In this document: positions 24,283 through 35,446 of the stretch, in pieces | How the letters are laid out: every line of letters begins with the position of its first letter | How positions within the stretch are numbered: position 1 is the stretch's first letter | Source: Tomocerus qinae | Lineage: Eukaryota > Arthropoda > Collembola > Entomobryomorpha > Tomoceridae | Length of the DNA: 64,000 nucleotides | Assembly: GCA_020055645.1 (NCBI GenBank) | Contig: CM034546.1 | Coordinates: 19,592,001-19,656,000, forward strand | Direction: 5' to 3' | Notes under the pieces: model-generated | Database searches by the model: none | Seen by the model: the letters and a program-made list of their open reading frames with translations, nothing else | What the model was told of the DNA's origin: nothing | Translations under genes and position numbers: made by a program

Positions 24283-24440
24283 CAAGAAAGGAATAAACTT
24301 TCATCAATTATTCAAAAGCACGCGAAAGCCAACGGTTTTCTCTTATAGAAAATACAGACAACTAGGCGACTAATGCCAGGCTTAAACCTTCTGGAATTTA
24401 CTTGGCCTAATATTAAAATCAATTGAACCGACTAAGAGCA
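24283..24440. repeat. Dispersed block 3' of receptor 1C
   Basis: AAGAAAGGAATAAACTTTCA followed by a GACAACTAGGCGACT phrase. The second half matches 11860-11945 (CAACGAGGCGACTGC, ACTTGGC.TAATA.TAAAATC). Confidence 0.6.
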
Positions 24441-24906
24441 TTTAATTTTGCATTATCAAGTGAGAGTTACTCAGTTATGTATGATTTGTATTCTATATTA
24501 TTATGCTGAATTTGTACTAATGTCGGTAGTTGAAAAAGATGGACTATAATAAAATCTTACTTGACAAGAATTAAACTCCATGAAACCGAATACATTTTAT
24601 TAATGCTTAAATAATTCGCAGTGTATAATAGTAATAATAGTTAGTGATATAGCATTATTCTACCTAGGTATGTGTAAATGTATTTTAGCAGTATCAGTAA
24701 AACCATTTGGAAAAGCTTGCAAGCGGCAACTATTTTATCCTGTGTTTATTTTTACAAGCAATTTGTGGTTATTATTACAATGATAGGCTACACAAAGATA
24801 TAAATACACAATTGCACTACAATCCTAGTGAATTTAAGACTGTTACTACTTTTATTTTATATTACACACATTCATACATTAGCATTATGAAGATAGTACC
24901 TTATCA

Positions 24907-26469
24907 TTAAATTGCATCAAAAACTGCCCCAACATCACCTGTTGACATCAGCAATTTAACTGCTCCCCTACTAATGCTCAATACACATCTAGGGATGCTT
25001 TGAACATCTATTGGCTCGTCTAATCCAATCCTAAAAGTAAAATCTTTATGCGATTTCAAATACTTTTTCATATATCTGATATCCTGGGTATTTTGTGAAG
25101 TATAATGTTTTGAATAGCTTTCTACAGTATGGTTGTGCATTTGGGAAAGTTTGTGCAATAATGCTAGAATCGAACACCAGGTTACAAAAACAGTTAACGA
25201 ATTTAAAGATAGTAAAACGAGATAGAATGGGTGAAAAGCTTTGCTGTATTTTAGAATGGTGACAATATTAATTATTGACCATCGTGTGGCCAACGATTGA
25301 ATGGGAGCTAATATGGTGACAATCATATCCTGAATATACTGCATATAATACTTATACACAATGATGTATTTTATAGTGGTCTTTGGCGAATTCCGGACGA
25401 CATTTTCGGATGTGTATTGTCTTTCTCCCAACCTGCAATAAATTTAACATTAAAAAAATGTAAATACTTAAGCCTTCGTCCATAGCTATTGGTGGTCATT
25501 TCGTAAAGTTTATTAATAACACAATATTAGATTATGAAACTAGGAATCGAATCAGAGAACTTTCTTTATTAGAACTCTCCTAGCCAAGTTTGCATCCGAC
25601 CATACTTAACTTTACGACATACCCTGGCACTTAAATTTTTATTTTGTTATAAACAATTTAAATTTACATGAAATTGCTAAAAACGACTTACTTCAACTCC
25701 TTATCTAAATCATATGCAAATGTGTATCCAATGAGCAATAACCCCATGGTGGTGTGAATAATGTATGCAAAAACAACCACCATCCAATATATGAACGTTG
25801 CCATGAAAATTACAATCGAGAGATGTTGGTATTCTGTCGGAAGATCCACGTATATAAATACAGGACCTCTGTGAAAGAAGAGGTAGAACATAGGCGATAC
25901 AGGGGGCATAAGGAAAGGAAAAATCTTCCACACTTTCATAAATTTTACCAGAGCTAGATGATTTTTATCTGCTTCAGTTTCAGGTATGTATTTTTCTAAA
26001 TAAAAATTAGTTTTATTTTAATGGTCGATGTTAATTTGATTGTTATACAGATTAATGAAGTCGATAATATTTAAAATTTAAGTACCTTCAAAATCAGCAA
26101 GAATCTGCAATGCATCGTTGACGATTCCAACTATGTCGTCTAAAAATCTTATCCAAAGGAGATCTGTCAAAAAAATGCCCCAGTTTATGACGCTCACAAA
26201 CATAGCTAGAGCACACGACAATGTGATATCACCACGCATAGCATATCTTGCCAACTGAATTGTGAAATATATGGCAAGCAGAAAACACAAAATAGCGTGA
26301 CAATAAAGCATGGCAGTTGGGATCTTCCTGTTTGTCTTCTTCAGAGCATTATCACTTTTGCTCCAATGATATGGGGATATCCTTAACGAATATCCTAACT
26401 TGAGGATGACCTCAAATTGGCTAAAGCCTCTTCTGGTATTGACCGTATTATTTTCTTTTTCTGTACCAT
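24907..26469 (-). pseudogene. Chemoreceptor-like family 1 member C, single frameshift in exon 1
   Basis: Exons 26469-26086, 25995-25692 and 25432-24907 show the family structure. Exon 3 is again 526 nt. The start MVQKKKIIRSIPEE aligns with the other members, but the next segment (GFSQFEVILKLGYSLRISPYHW) is in another frame, so one base appears to be missing near 26427-26435. The summed exon length is 2 modulo 3, in agreement. Downstream all signatures are kept: ALQILADFEG, FIYVDLPTEYQHLS, FTFRIGLDEPIDVQSIPRCV and LLMSTGDVG. It may be a recent pseudogene or a single-base assembly error. A TATATAG promoter box lies on the minus strand near 26508. Confidence 0.7.
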
Positions 26470-26509
26470 GGTAGGGATGCTAATGCTACATGAATGAATC
26501 TATATAACC

Positions 26510-28425
26510 CTCCAGGTGGCTATTATTCTCGGATGAGATGGAAAAGGACATGGAAATGTATCCATGATCCAGTTTAATAATTTGACCTGGGTAGTAAGCT
26601 ATTTCGCTAGCCCATTTAGGACCGACTCCTGAGATAAAAATGATATCACCTATCGATTACATAATATATAGATTCCACCTATTTTATTCAGCTTCGTCAG
26701 ACTTAAAATACCAACATTCTTACTCTTGCTAGCCTTACAATGCAATGCTAAAATGTATGTTTTTATACTTATAAGTCACTCTGAAGCGTCGTCATCAACT
26801 GAGATAGAATAACATGTATATATGACGCATTTAAGAACGTTTTAAACTGTTTGCTCATTCATCGACCCGCCTTTTTCATTTTGCATTAAATGATGTCTTG
26901 TAAACTGAAATGAAGTCGAGAAATATTAAAGTACGAAAGAAATTCCAATGCATTTTCAACTACTTCAATCCACGTGTAGCATCCATTTCCCAATGCTATT
27001 TAGCATTTAGGTTGCCTAAATTGGTCACCTATTTACGTAATCCATTAAAAGTTGTTTACAAAGTTTAACTCCGCAGTTTGGTTTCTCCAGGAATAATAGA
27101 GCGATAGCGCAGACGACGTAACCGTAAGACGTAATAAGTGAGAAGTAAAAATTGGGCACCTTTTAGAATTGACACTCAGCGGTAAACTTTCAAAATCAAA
27201 ACTATATTGGAATTATTGTATTTGGTTTTTTGGAAAAGGACAAGTCGTCGTTAGTTGAGCATTCTCAACCCTTTTTTTCACTCCCCAGCAATGTCGCAAA
27301 ATTTAACTTCTTTGGGACTTGAAGTTACGTCAACGTAAGTGTGGACGTAAATGTATAAATTTACGTCCGCGTTAACCATTTTTGCGACTTAGACGTAATT
27401 AGAATAATGATATATTAGAATCGGTAAATTATTTGCCTTTAACTGAATTGTTTGGGGATGCTTATAATTGTCTATACTCTATACACTTACGGGGTTCATA
27501 ATATAATGATATATAACAATACCAGATTACGCATAGTGTTTTGTTTTAGTCGCCAAAAAGTTGCCAAAAGTAAAGCAACATGGTTTCATTTTAGCTACTA
27601 CTATTTAAGCCAGTTGGTCAAACCAGCCATTTGGTCAGTCATACATTGATTATGGATATGAATAAGCTGACAATAATATTATTCCGGCGCGAAGTTATAT
27701 ACATTTATTATTAAGGATGCGGTGATAATGAATGTCTGTTGCTCGTATAAACAATTTATATTTGTCAAGTTTTCTGCCAGGTTCTGCCACAGCGTAAAGC
27801 AATTATGTATGTTTACAAAATTATGGATTATGTGAATAAAATCATTGCACATTACACAGCGAATAACTTAAAAACAAATTAAAGGTTAGGAGTGCAGTGG
27901 TGGAATATGATAAGAAGTTTTTAAGAAAATTTCTATAAAACTATAGCAAACTTCTTAACAAAGCTGAAATACATAAACTTCAGAGCAAACCACTATCAAT
28001 CAAGTGTTAATTCAACTTAATTGGGACAGCAATTTAGTAAATCTTGGTGATTTACTAAAACAAACAGCGAATTGTGACTTGGATCACTTTTTGCTATTAC
28101 TCGCAGCAAAACAGTAACTTACACAGATCACTATATAAACTTAAAACTTAACAGAAGTACTTAACTCGGGATCCGATCTGACCAGAGCGGAGCAAAGTTT
28201 CCAGCACGAAACAAGACAAAGAAATCAGCCATGAATTAACTGTGTTCAACGCTTCTACAACTTTGGGTTAATCCTACACAGTTAGCATTTTGCTCCAGTA
28301 GTAATTAAACAAGGAGCTGAACAGGGATATTCCAGCAATATCTTACATACCATTATATTGTATTTGCCTAAAAGCATAATATTATTATCATGTTAAAGTA
28401 AAAGTCAACGTTATTACCACATTAA
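26510..28425. other. Gene-free stretch
   Basis: No coding frame with recognisable content. At about 27100-27400 ACGT-rich phrases (TTACGTC, GACGTAA) recur in both orientations, hinting at an eroded inverted-repeat element, but ends could not be drawn. Confidence 0.35.
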
Positions 28426-28872
28426 ATGTATATGTTAGCGGCAATAAGTGAATTCAGGCATTAAGCTTAATGCCTAGGCATTAAGTGTAATTTTGAAACA
28501 TTTTAGTTTTTCGTACTTAAAATTTGAAAGAACATTCATATACCATTATTTCGTATTTGTATGTGAATAAGGACAATTTTAGAAGCCCAAAAAGGTAAAT
28601 ATGTTTACGGTGTCATGAATAAGGACCGAGTTATAGACCTTCAAACTTTTGCATAAAAACCTCCACAATGTCTCAAGTCTTAGTCGCACTCTATTCATAT
28701 GCGGCATTTTAATTTCCTTACAATGTCCTTATTTAGGAAAAATAATATAATTGACTAAATAAATGGTCTTCTAAATTTCAAATACTAAAAACTGGAATTC
28801 TTCAAAAATTTTACTATTGCCTAGGCATTAAGCTTAATGCCTGAATTCACTTATTGCCGCTAACATATACAT
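28426..28872. mobile_element. Inverted-repeat element with about 54-bp ends
   Basis: Left arm ATGTATATGTTAGCGGCAAT continues through GAATTCAGGCATTAAGCTTA and GCCTAGGC. The right arm is its inverse, ending GCCGCTAACATATACAT. Each arm itself contains the small palindrome GGCATTAAGCTTAATGCC. A TA next to TGTTAGCGGC on both sides is compatible with a Tc1/mariner-type TA insertion. No frame inside. Confidence 0.8.
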
Positions 28873-29044
28873 TGTTATACTATAGTAAACTTCAAATTTT
28901 CACACTTGACTGTATTTCCACAGTTGTTACTGAATAAATATGCTTAGTCGTAGTTCGTAACTGTAGTTGCACATGAGTATGTGGTACTAATGGTATTTAT
29001 GCAGTAAAACTTTAAGTTGCAAGAACTGTTGCATCTCCTCGTCA

Positions 29045-29343
29045 TCAATTTAAAGTAGTGTTTATCTGGCAGACGATTCCTACTACGGCTTGTGGCACAT
29101 AACCACAGATAGTGGATACGTCATCGTTCCAATTTTTCAAAGAAATCCATACGCCCAAGAAGTTTGACAGACTGAATAGAGTAGTGACTACAATGGCATG
29201 GTAAAGTATACTTTCCTTAACAGGCAGTAACTCCAATCCAACTTGTGTTTTTCTGTAATGAATTTAAACGGCAGAAGCGTCCATTTACAACCAAAGGTCA
29301 GGTACTTTCTTACAGTACTAATAATCATTTCTGAGGAACGCAT
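29045..29343 (-). pseudogene. Broken N-terminal exon of a chemoreceptor-like gene
   Basis: From the ATG at 29343 the minus strand reads MRSSEMIISTVRKYLTFGCK and on to KLDWSYCLLRK. The sequence then continues sensibly only in a different frame (SILYHAIVVTTLFSLSNFLG and a further hydrophobic span) up to 29045. A basic N terminus followed by a hydrophobic span is the layout of receptor first exons in this window, but the match is by layout, not by clear homology. No further exons were found. Confidence 0.35.
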
Positions 29344-29987
29344 TTTATTGATTTTTTATCTGTTATCATTTTTCAAGGTATCATTGCGATTCTCTTAATA
29401 GGAGGGCGTTGTCTGTCTGTCTATATATCTATCTATCTGGTCCCACGTAACTTTGGTCGTCACTATCACTACATTCTTCATCCAGTCTCCGGTCAAATCA
29501 ACGAATTACCTGCATCAAAATTTAATTGCTCATCGTGATCCAGCTTACAAATTTTTCGAACATTTTATTTGGGTGAGAGAAAGCAGAAATGAGCTTAAGC
29601 TTACTTAAGCATTACCACATTTTAGATTTCATTTCAAATTTTAAGTTTCAAAGTGGTGCTATTGGGCTAAACATACAAGTACATAAATGTCCTAATGATA
29701 TACGCTACCACACACGTTTTATCGTTCTTTACATAGCTAATGGATAGGTATCCGCTTAGTTTACATGGATATAAGTAGGCATGAAGAATTAAAAGAACAG
29801 CTAAGAGCTAAATCTTAAATAAATGTATCAAATATTTTATTCTAATATATTCTTCTTTTTCCTATTTTATATTGTAAGGGAAATATAAGAAATAGCCAGA
29901 TTTCATATGCATTTCCTGTATTTCATCTAATATACAGTATTGCATATTAATAGGTTGCCATAGGGGTTTGTACATGTATGTATAAGG
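29344..29987. other. Gene-free stretch
   Basis: A short CTGT/CTAT microsatellite lies at about 29410-29440. Nothing else recognised. Confidence 0.35.
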
Positions 29988-29996
29988 AATATATGG

Positions 29997-31165
29997 GGAT
30001 ACCTTTTTACGGGGCTTTCAAAGTAATTCTTTGGGCAGTAAATATATGTTTTGGGGCAGTTTTTTTAATTGGCAGTAACCGGTATTGCTAGAGGGCTGTA
30101 AAACAAATGCATTAGGCAGTAGAACCCATGCAAATGGCAGTAATACAAAACTGTATATTACATATTATTTTTGTAGAATAGATTTACTTGTCTACATAAA
30201 TCTTACAACTTGGAAGCTTATGAATATTGTTAGTGGGTATTCCGATAATGAATTTAGCTAACGGTAACGAACTTATTGAAATGTACCTGCTTTACATAAG
30301 ATTGTCTTATCATGTGTATCTTATCTTGTTTGAGTTGGCTGAATGCTGCTGTTTTATACTTCCATCTCAGTTTGAAAGCAATACTGAAACTATAAAGACT
30401 GACTAACAAGTCAGAGAACGGCTTCCCAACTTACATATTATTCTAGTGATTCCGACAATGACTCAGAACGTGAAAATACTAACTTAAATAAAAAGAAAAT
30501 TGACTGGAATCTTTTAAAAACGTATAATACAGAAGAAGATGCATTTTCCGAAATTGAAGGTGATTAGTCAATTCGTTATAAAAAAATTAACCAAGGGTGC
30601 AAAGTTATTTATTTTTTGCAAGGGCAATAAAAAATGTCCACGTAAGCGAAAGTTAGAAGTTAAAAGTGTTGTAAATTTATGGAAAAATAACTGTGCCCAT
30701 TTTCAATTCAAAATTCTTTATGCCCATGTCCCATATTCCAGAAGAATTATATATGTAAGCACATTATTGGCATTGCCAACATGCGTACAAAGCTCACAAT
30801 TCCTCCCTCTGCTAAGAAAGTACCCATTGCAGGGAAAAAAAACGAGGACGACCTGCAGGTGTAACTAAAGCTCTGGTGAATCCATTAATCTTGACTGATA
30901 TGGTCTTTTCCATTATTTACTATCTATTACCATTACATAATATTGGCAAATAATCAGGCTTAATTTTCTTTTTGAATTTACTTTTGACTGAATATTAGAA
31001 ATAAATAACATTTTTGTGTTACTGCCAATAATATTATTTTTACTGCCTATCGCATTTGTTTCTTACTGCCCCGAAAAATTAAAAAAACTGCCGATAAAAA
31101 ACTGCCTAAAAGAATTATTTTTACTGCCCAAAGAATTACTTTGAAAGCCCCATAAAAATTTACCC
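29997..31165. mobile_element. Internally deleted Mutator-like (MULE) transposon
   Basis: Flanked by the 9-bp direct repeat AATATATGG (29988-29996 and 31166-31174), the target-duplication size of Mutator-like elements. Long imperfect terminal inverted repeats contain GGGGCTTTCAAAGTAATTCT and several GGCAGTAA phrases. Inside, the plus-strand frame near 30539-30868 reads KGAKLFIFCKGNKKCPRKRK, which fits the FLYWCH/WRKY-like zinc-binding N terminus of MULE proteins. At 30836-30880 an adjacent frame reads KKRGRPAGVTKALVNPL, an AT-hook. The central transposase core is missing, so the element is non-autonomous. Confidence 0.78.
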
Positions 31166-31182
31166 AATATATGGCTATTTTA

Positions 31183-31653
31183 CTACAGACTAATTTGACT
31201 TACAAACTTTTGCTAATCAGATGCACTTGTTCCACTTCCAACAGATACAAGGGAACAGCTGGTGACAATTAATCAAATAACGGAAATTGTGGAATGGTTC
31301 ACGAGTGTATCGATAAGGGATAGGGGGTATAAAATCGAAGAGTACCTCTATAGAGGTACGCATATCCCACACCGGCATACAAATAATCTTATCTAAAACC
31401 AAATTACACCAACAGTCATTGTTTGGCTGGGCTATACATGGTTGTAAAACTGCATTACCTGGTTGTAAATGTTTTCACTGCTCATAGATGTGAAACTTTA
31501 GATGTGAAAATTCCCAATACTCATTCGACCTTACTTTCCCGATACAATTTCAAACGAACGCTAAGATTGCCGATTGCCTTTATGCATTGCATTGGAAAAG
31601 AGTAATTGAGTACTTCTGATTAGTCAAAGTTTGTAAGTCAAATTAGTCTGTAG
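31183..31653. mobile_element. Tc1/mariner-type MITE
   Basis: CTACAGACTAATTTGACTTA at the left and its inverse at the right over more than 35 bp, with TA on both sides (31181-31182, 31654-31655). The 60-codon frames inside are not credible genes. Related fragments lie at about 15365-15500 and 17395-17480. Confidence 0.75.
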
Positions 31654-31720
31654 TAAACTGTAATTCTGTCGACATACAAACTACTCCTACTTTTTAATAG
31701 GCCATACTGTATACATTTTA

Positions 31721-31860
31721 TAGGAAACAGAAATGTTTTCATTTATAATTGTTTCCTATTGTCCATGTACACGATATTGTAGAAACTCTTTGTTTCACAG
31801 AAATATTTCCTTATTGAATCGAACTTCCTGGTTAAAACTTCCTTAAAAGTTTGTATAAAA
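31721..31860 (+). promoter_or_regulatory. Core promoter of receptor 2A with one 22-bp unit remnant
   Basis: TAGGAAACAGAAATGTTTTC at 31721-31740 is a single relic of the 22-bp unit amplified at 35447-36260. It is followed by a block conserved in all three copies (CTTATTGAATCGAACTTCCT ... TTAAAACTTCCTTAAAA) and TATAAAA at 31854-31860. The ATG is about 315 bp downstream, so the 5' leader is long. Confidence 0.6.
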
Positions 31861-32175
31861 GCATTGATGTGGCAAATAAAAATTTTACTTGACCGACCTA
31901 TCATTTTCTCGTCTACTATACTTAACAAACATTGTATAATTGTAAGATAATACCAATACCTAAAACTATTGAAAATTAAAAAGTTATTACCACGCATTTG
32001 TTGTCAATCACACTCTACTTAATATCAATTTGTAATTAGTAGTACTCTACATTCAATCTCGCTCACACAAAAAAAATTGAAAATAAAAAAAGTAGATATG
32101 AAAATTTAAAAGCCATTTTGTTGCTTGAAGTAGCCCTTTAAAAATCATTACGACTTAACTTTAATTGGCACGAAA

Positions 32176-33824
32176 ATGACTTCAACGGTGGCTTTTAGGG
32201 CGTTGGATAAAAGCATTCGATTTAAAATATTTCTGAAGTGCTCAGTATTTGCATGGAATGGAAAAACACTAAGCCTATGCAAATGCAAATGGCAACTCTA
32301 TTTTGTATATAATTTGGCCATTTTGGATTTAATTGTCCTATCCTATGGCTCGTTACGATTATTGAAAGAAATATTTATTAGGGATGAAAATTTCGAAGTG
32401 TACCAGATAATTATGTATATCTTCTATATGTCACTATTAGCAATAACATTTATTATTGCATCAGCGATTCTTATAGACCCAAAGCAAATGGTGGATATGA
32501 TAAACTCATTCTTTTTAATGGATACGAAATTAAAAGGTAATACACTAACTACTAAATATAATATATCCATACAATCCAAAAACTACATTTTCATACAATC
32601 CAAGACGTGCAAGATTCGTCTATATGGTAACAGGTTAGTCGGTCCGGTAGTTGACAACTTAAAAATTCACTTTTGTCACTTCTGGAGGACAAATTCTATA
32701 ATTTGTCCTCCACTGCTTGGATAGGATAAAGGACTGCCATTGCTAACTACCATGGTGATTACAGGCAGGTGAATATGGAGGTGAAAAAAGTGAACTTTTA
32801 ATTTGCCAACTCCCGCACCAACTAACCTTCGTTTGCAAGACGTGATTGTGTCAACATTACTCCCACACCCAATCACCAAACTAACATTGTGGAAAGCAAT
32901 GTAATAGATAAGAACAATGCATAATAAGCTGCTATGGGCAAATTATACTTTTATACATCATAATTTTCAAACATAATGTGATTTTATTCATTGAATTAAC
33001 TTTATTTGCAGAATGGCAAAGAAAATTGTGTCAATCTCAATCAAGTAAAGAAAATGTTCAGATTTATGAGAAAGTTATTGACCAGATGGTTCCCATCGTG
33101 GTACTTTGCTCGTTTTTAGGGGCTGCTTTATCTTTGATATCTCCTTTAGATCCTATTCAGAGATTCATTCTGGATCACCTGCCACATTTTTATGATAACT
33201 ACACTTTAATGGTCAAAATTTTTAGTTTCTTTGCTATATTTATATGTGGATGCTACCTTACGGCTCCTATGGTTTTCGCAATTACCGGTGGTCTTATGTA
33301 CACCAATGCTTTCAGATATTGGATGACCATTTTAAATGGAGAAAACGACGATGCATCTGCTACAGAATTGATAGAATTACTGAGAAGAAGACCAGATTTG
33401 TCAATGTTGCTATATCAAATGTTCACAATTAACGATATTATGTTTAACGAATTTATAAAATTCGGACTTGCACCTATTTTAGGAGTAATTGGTTCTACGG
33501 CCCTTATTGCCAATTATATATGCAACAGTTAAATTATCAAGCCAAATTCCAATGCCGGGATATTTGCTAATGCCTCTGTATTCAGTCATATTTTACGTGG
33601 TTGTTGGATTATTTCTGCGCGCGGCCTATTCCTTAAGTGAAGAGTCGGAAAAGTGTATGAACGTATACAGATTTCATCAGAATGGATACGTCCGAAAGAA
33701 ATCTAAATCATTAAAGCCACTCGGCCTACAGGCTAATAACTTCTTCTCATTAAATAAAAATTCGGTCACGCAATATTTCCAGCTTGTTACAGAGAAGTCA
33801 ATAGATTTAATTATGACTATATAA
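32176..33824 (+). pseudogene. Chemoreceptor-like family 2 member A with a 4-bp frameshift
   Basis: Exon 1 is 32176-32536 and exon 2 is 33012-33824. Exon 1 (MTSTVAFRALDKSIRFKIFL to MDTKLKG) and exon 2 (EWQRKLCQSQSSKENVQIYE onward) match the intact members B and C closely. Exon 2 is 813 nt against 809 in B and C: an additional ATAT at about 33516-33520, a likely replication slip in TATATA, shifts the frame after ALIANY. The remaining 100 codons (SSQIPMPGYLLMPLYS to VTEKSIDLIMTI) continue unbroken in the new frame. It is therefore a very young pseudogene, a segregating null allele or an assembly slip. The intron holds a 226-bp inverted-repeat insertion. Confidence 0.78.
32610..32835. mobile_element. 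Inverted-repeat element with 9-bp target duplication, in intron of receptor 2A
   Basis: CAAGACGTG at 32601-32609 and 32836-32844 flanks a 226-bp palindromic insert with arms GGTTAGT(C/T)GGT...TTCACTTTT. Near the centre is a perfect hairpin GGAGGACAAATT/AATTTGTCCTCC. The 9-bp duplication suggests Mutator-type mobilisation. Confidence 0.75.
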
Positions 33825-33933
33825 ATGCTTGAATAAATACATAATGATATTCTTCAGAAAATATTTATCCGTGGATAATATTAATTAAGCAATAAACTAA
33901 ACAATTTAAAATAAATTAAAGTTATTCAGCAAA

Positions 33934-34107
33934 CACGTATCCATTAAGGGGGCTATGGGCACACCGCTCTCACTATATCTAAGAAAAGTAAAAGATTTTT
34001 TCAAAAAGACTAAAAAAATGCAAAACGTTTTCGAACTTCGCGCGATTATGTGCGATTTTGACATTATTTTTGGGTGCGCCCTCCTTGGCCAAATTGCTGG
34101 ATACGTG
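33934..34107. mobile_element. Short MITE, CACGTATCC ends, copy 1
   Basis: CACGTATCCA at the left and TGGATACGTG at the right, with TTTTTGACATT and GCGCGATTATGTG phrases inside. A second copy is at 40549-40725 in the intron of receptor 2C. Confidence 0.65.
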
Positions 34108-34134
34108 CCTGCTTCTGAATAACTCTTAAAACTA

Positions 34135-34724
34135 CAGTGTACAAAATTTACTCCATTTTAGGCTTCTTTGCCATCACAGTGGTAAAAATACATTGAATGG
34201 TAAAAATGGTAAATTTTAGCGATTTATTAGACAGAATAGTACAGATATACAATGCTTATTAAATATAGATTTTAAAACTTTATTTTCTATGAAATATTTT
34301 TGCAACTATTAACCCCTTAATTAATTTAATTAATCCTATTCATTTGATTGTTCGCCGAAAGTGAAGCAAACGTTACTAAACCGAAGATTGCATTTGGTAT
34401 CGCCAATATAAAATTGATTCGAATGCGCCAATTTAATTGCAATTAATATATCAATCGGCAAATAAGGGCGATTAGTGTCCCCATCCCCATTGATGGAACC
34501 CAACTCTGGTTTATGAACACGTATTTATTAATTTTATGATAACAACCATCAGCTGCTGTGCTAAGCTATTTCATACTTTGACACCAAATTTAATTCTAAA
34601 TTTAAACACTAAATTTAAATACAACTTTTTTTAACCATTTTTACCATTTATACCACTTAACACCACTTTTAAGGTGGTGGTATTTAACGTTTAATACCAA
34701 TAAAAACCACTTACCACTTCACTG
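34135..34724. mobile_element. hAT MITE, reverse-oriented relative of 5489-6071
   Basis: Starts CAGTGTACAAAATTTACTCC, the inverse of the right end of the first copy, and carries the same GGTAA-rich arms. The far terminus is eroded (only CACTG visible) and no exact target duplication was found, so it is older. Confidence 0.7.
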
Positions 34725-34744
34725 AAACTGCATGACTAATAAAA

Positions 34745-34920
34745 TGAACAGTGTACCAATGTAATTATTGCTGACCCAAATAAAAATGTTCGTCAAAACA
34801 TAAATGCTGATCTAAATGTAAATGCTGATCTAAATGTAAATGCTGACCAAAATGTGAATGCTGACCAAGATGTGAATGCTGACCTTCATGTAAATTCCTA
34901 CCAATAAATGTGTTGTGTAG
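34745..34920 (+). repeat. 18-bp tandem repeat encoding a six-residue NAD..NV motif
   Basis: The plus strand repeats AATGCTGA(T/C)C(T/A)AAATGT about seven times with an open frame reading NADLNV, NADQNV, NADQDV and ending NSYQ-stop. A similar DP/NAD-type peptide repeat lies inside the piggyBac-like element at 50960-51127, suggesting a shared transposon origin. Confidence 0.5.
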
Positions 34921-34989
34921 TATCTCCAAGTCTTGTATATAACATAGAGTGTTTAGCATGCAAACGAAATCAGAGAATTTTGATTCCAT

Positions 34990-35157
34990 CCAGTTGAATT
35001 AATTTTATTTCCACAATAGCAAAGTAAATTGTTCCAACCTAAATCAAGGAAAGCAAATTTTCAAATTTATAGACCAGGTAATTCCTTTCGCTGTGTTTGG
35101 ATTATTTTTAGGACCTGCTTTATCTTTGATATCTCCATTAGATCCTATTCAGAGATA
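34990..35157 (+). pseudogene. Fragment of family 2 receptor exon 2
   Basis: Starts with the intron end and CAGAATAGCAAAGTAAATTG, then has blocks matching exon 2 (LGPALSLISPLDPIQR) before losing similarity. Only the first 40 or so codons of the exon remain, with several disruptions. Confidence 0.65.
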
Positions 35158-35446
35158 AGGAGAATAAGAAATATCAATTCCGCGTTTGTTTCAAATTGCA
35201 TAAGGTAATGATTAATAAATGCTGTCAAAAAGTCAAAAAAGTGTCAAGTCTTCTAACTACGGCAACTGTTGTTTGAGATTCAGTGAGCTTCTCCAATCCT
35301 AAATTTAGACCTTCATTCAAATAGCCTGTAACTAAGCCAAAGAAAAAATAACTGCCAATCTCTTCAAATTAAATTGAATGGTAACAGTTGCTGCAAAACG
35401 AGGACATCTACTTTAAATGATTCTATAGGAAATAGAATTACTTTTT
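35158..35446. other. Spacer before the satellite
   Basis: Nothing recognised. Confidence 0.3.

Noticed and set aside
34765-34989. Minus-strand His/Gln/Leu-rich repeat frame
   Set aside because: Antisense of the NAD-x-NV repeat; the plus-strand reading matches the related repeat at 50960-51127 better.
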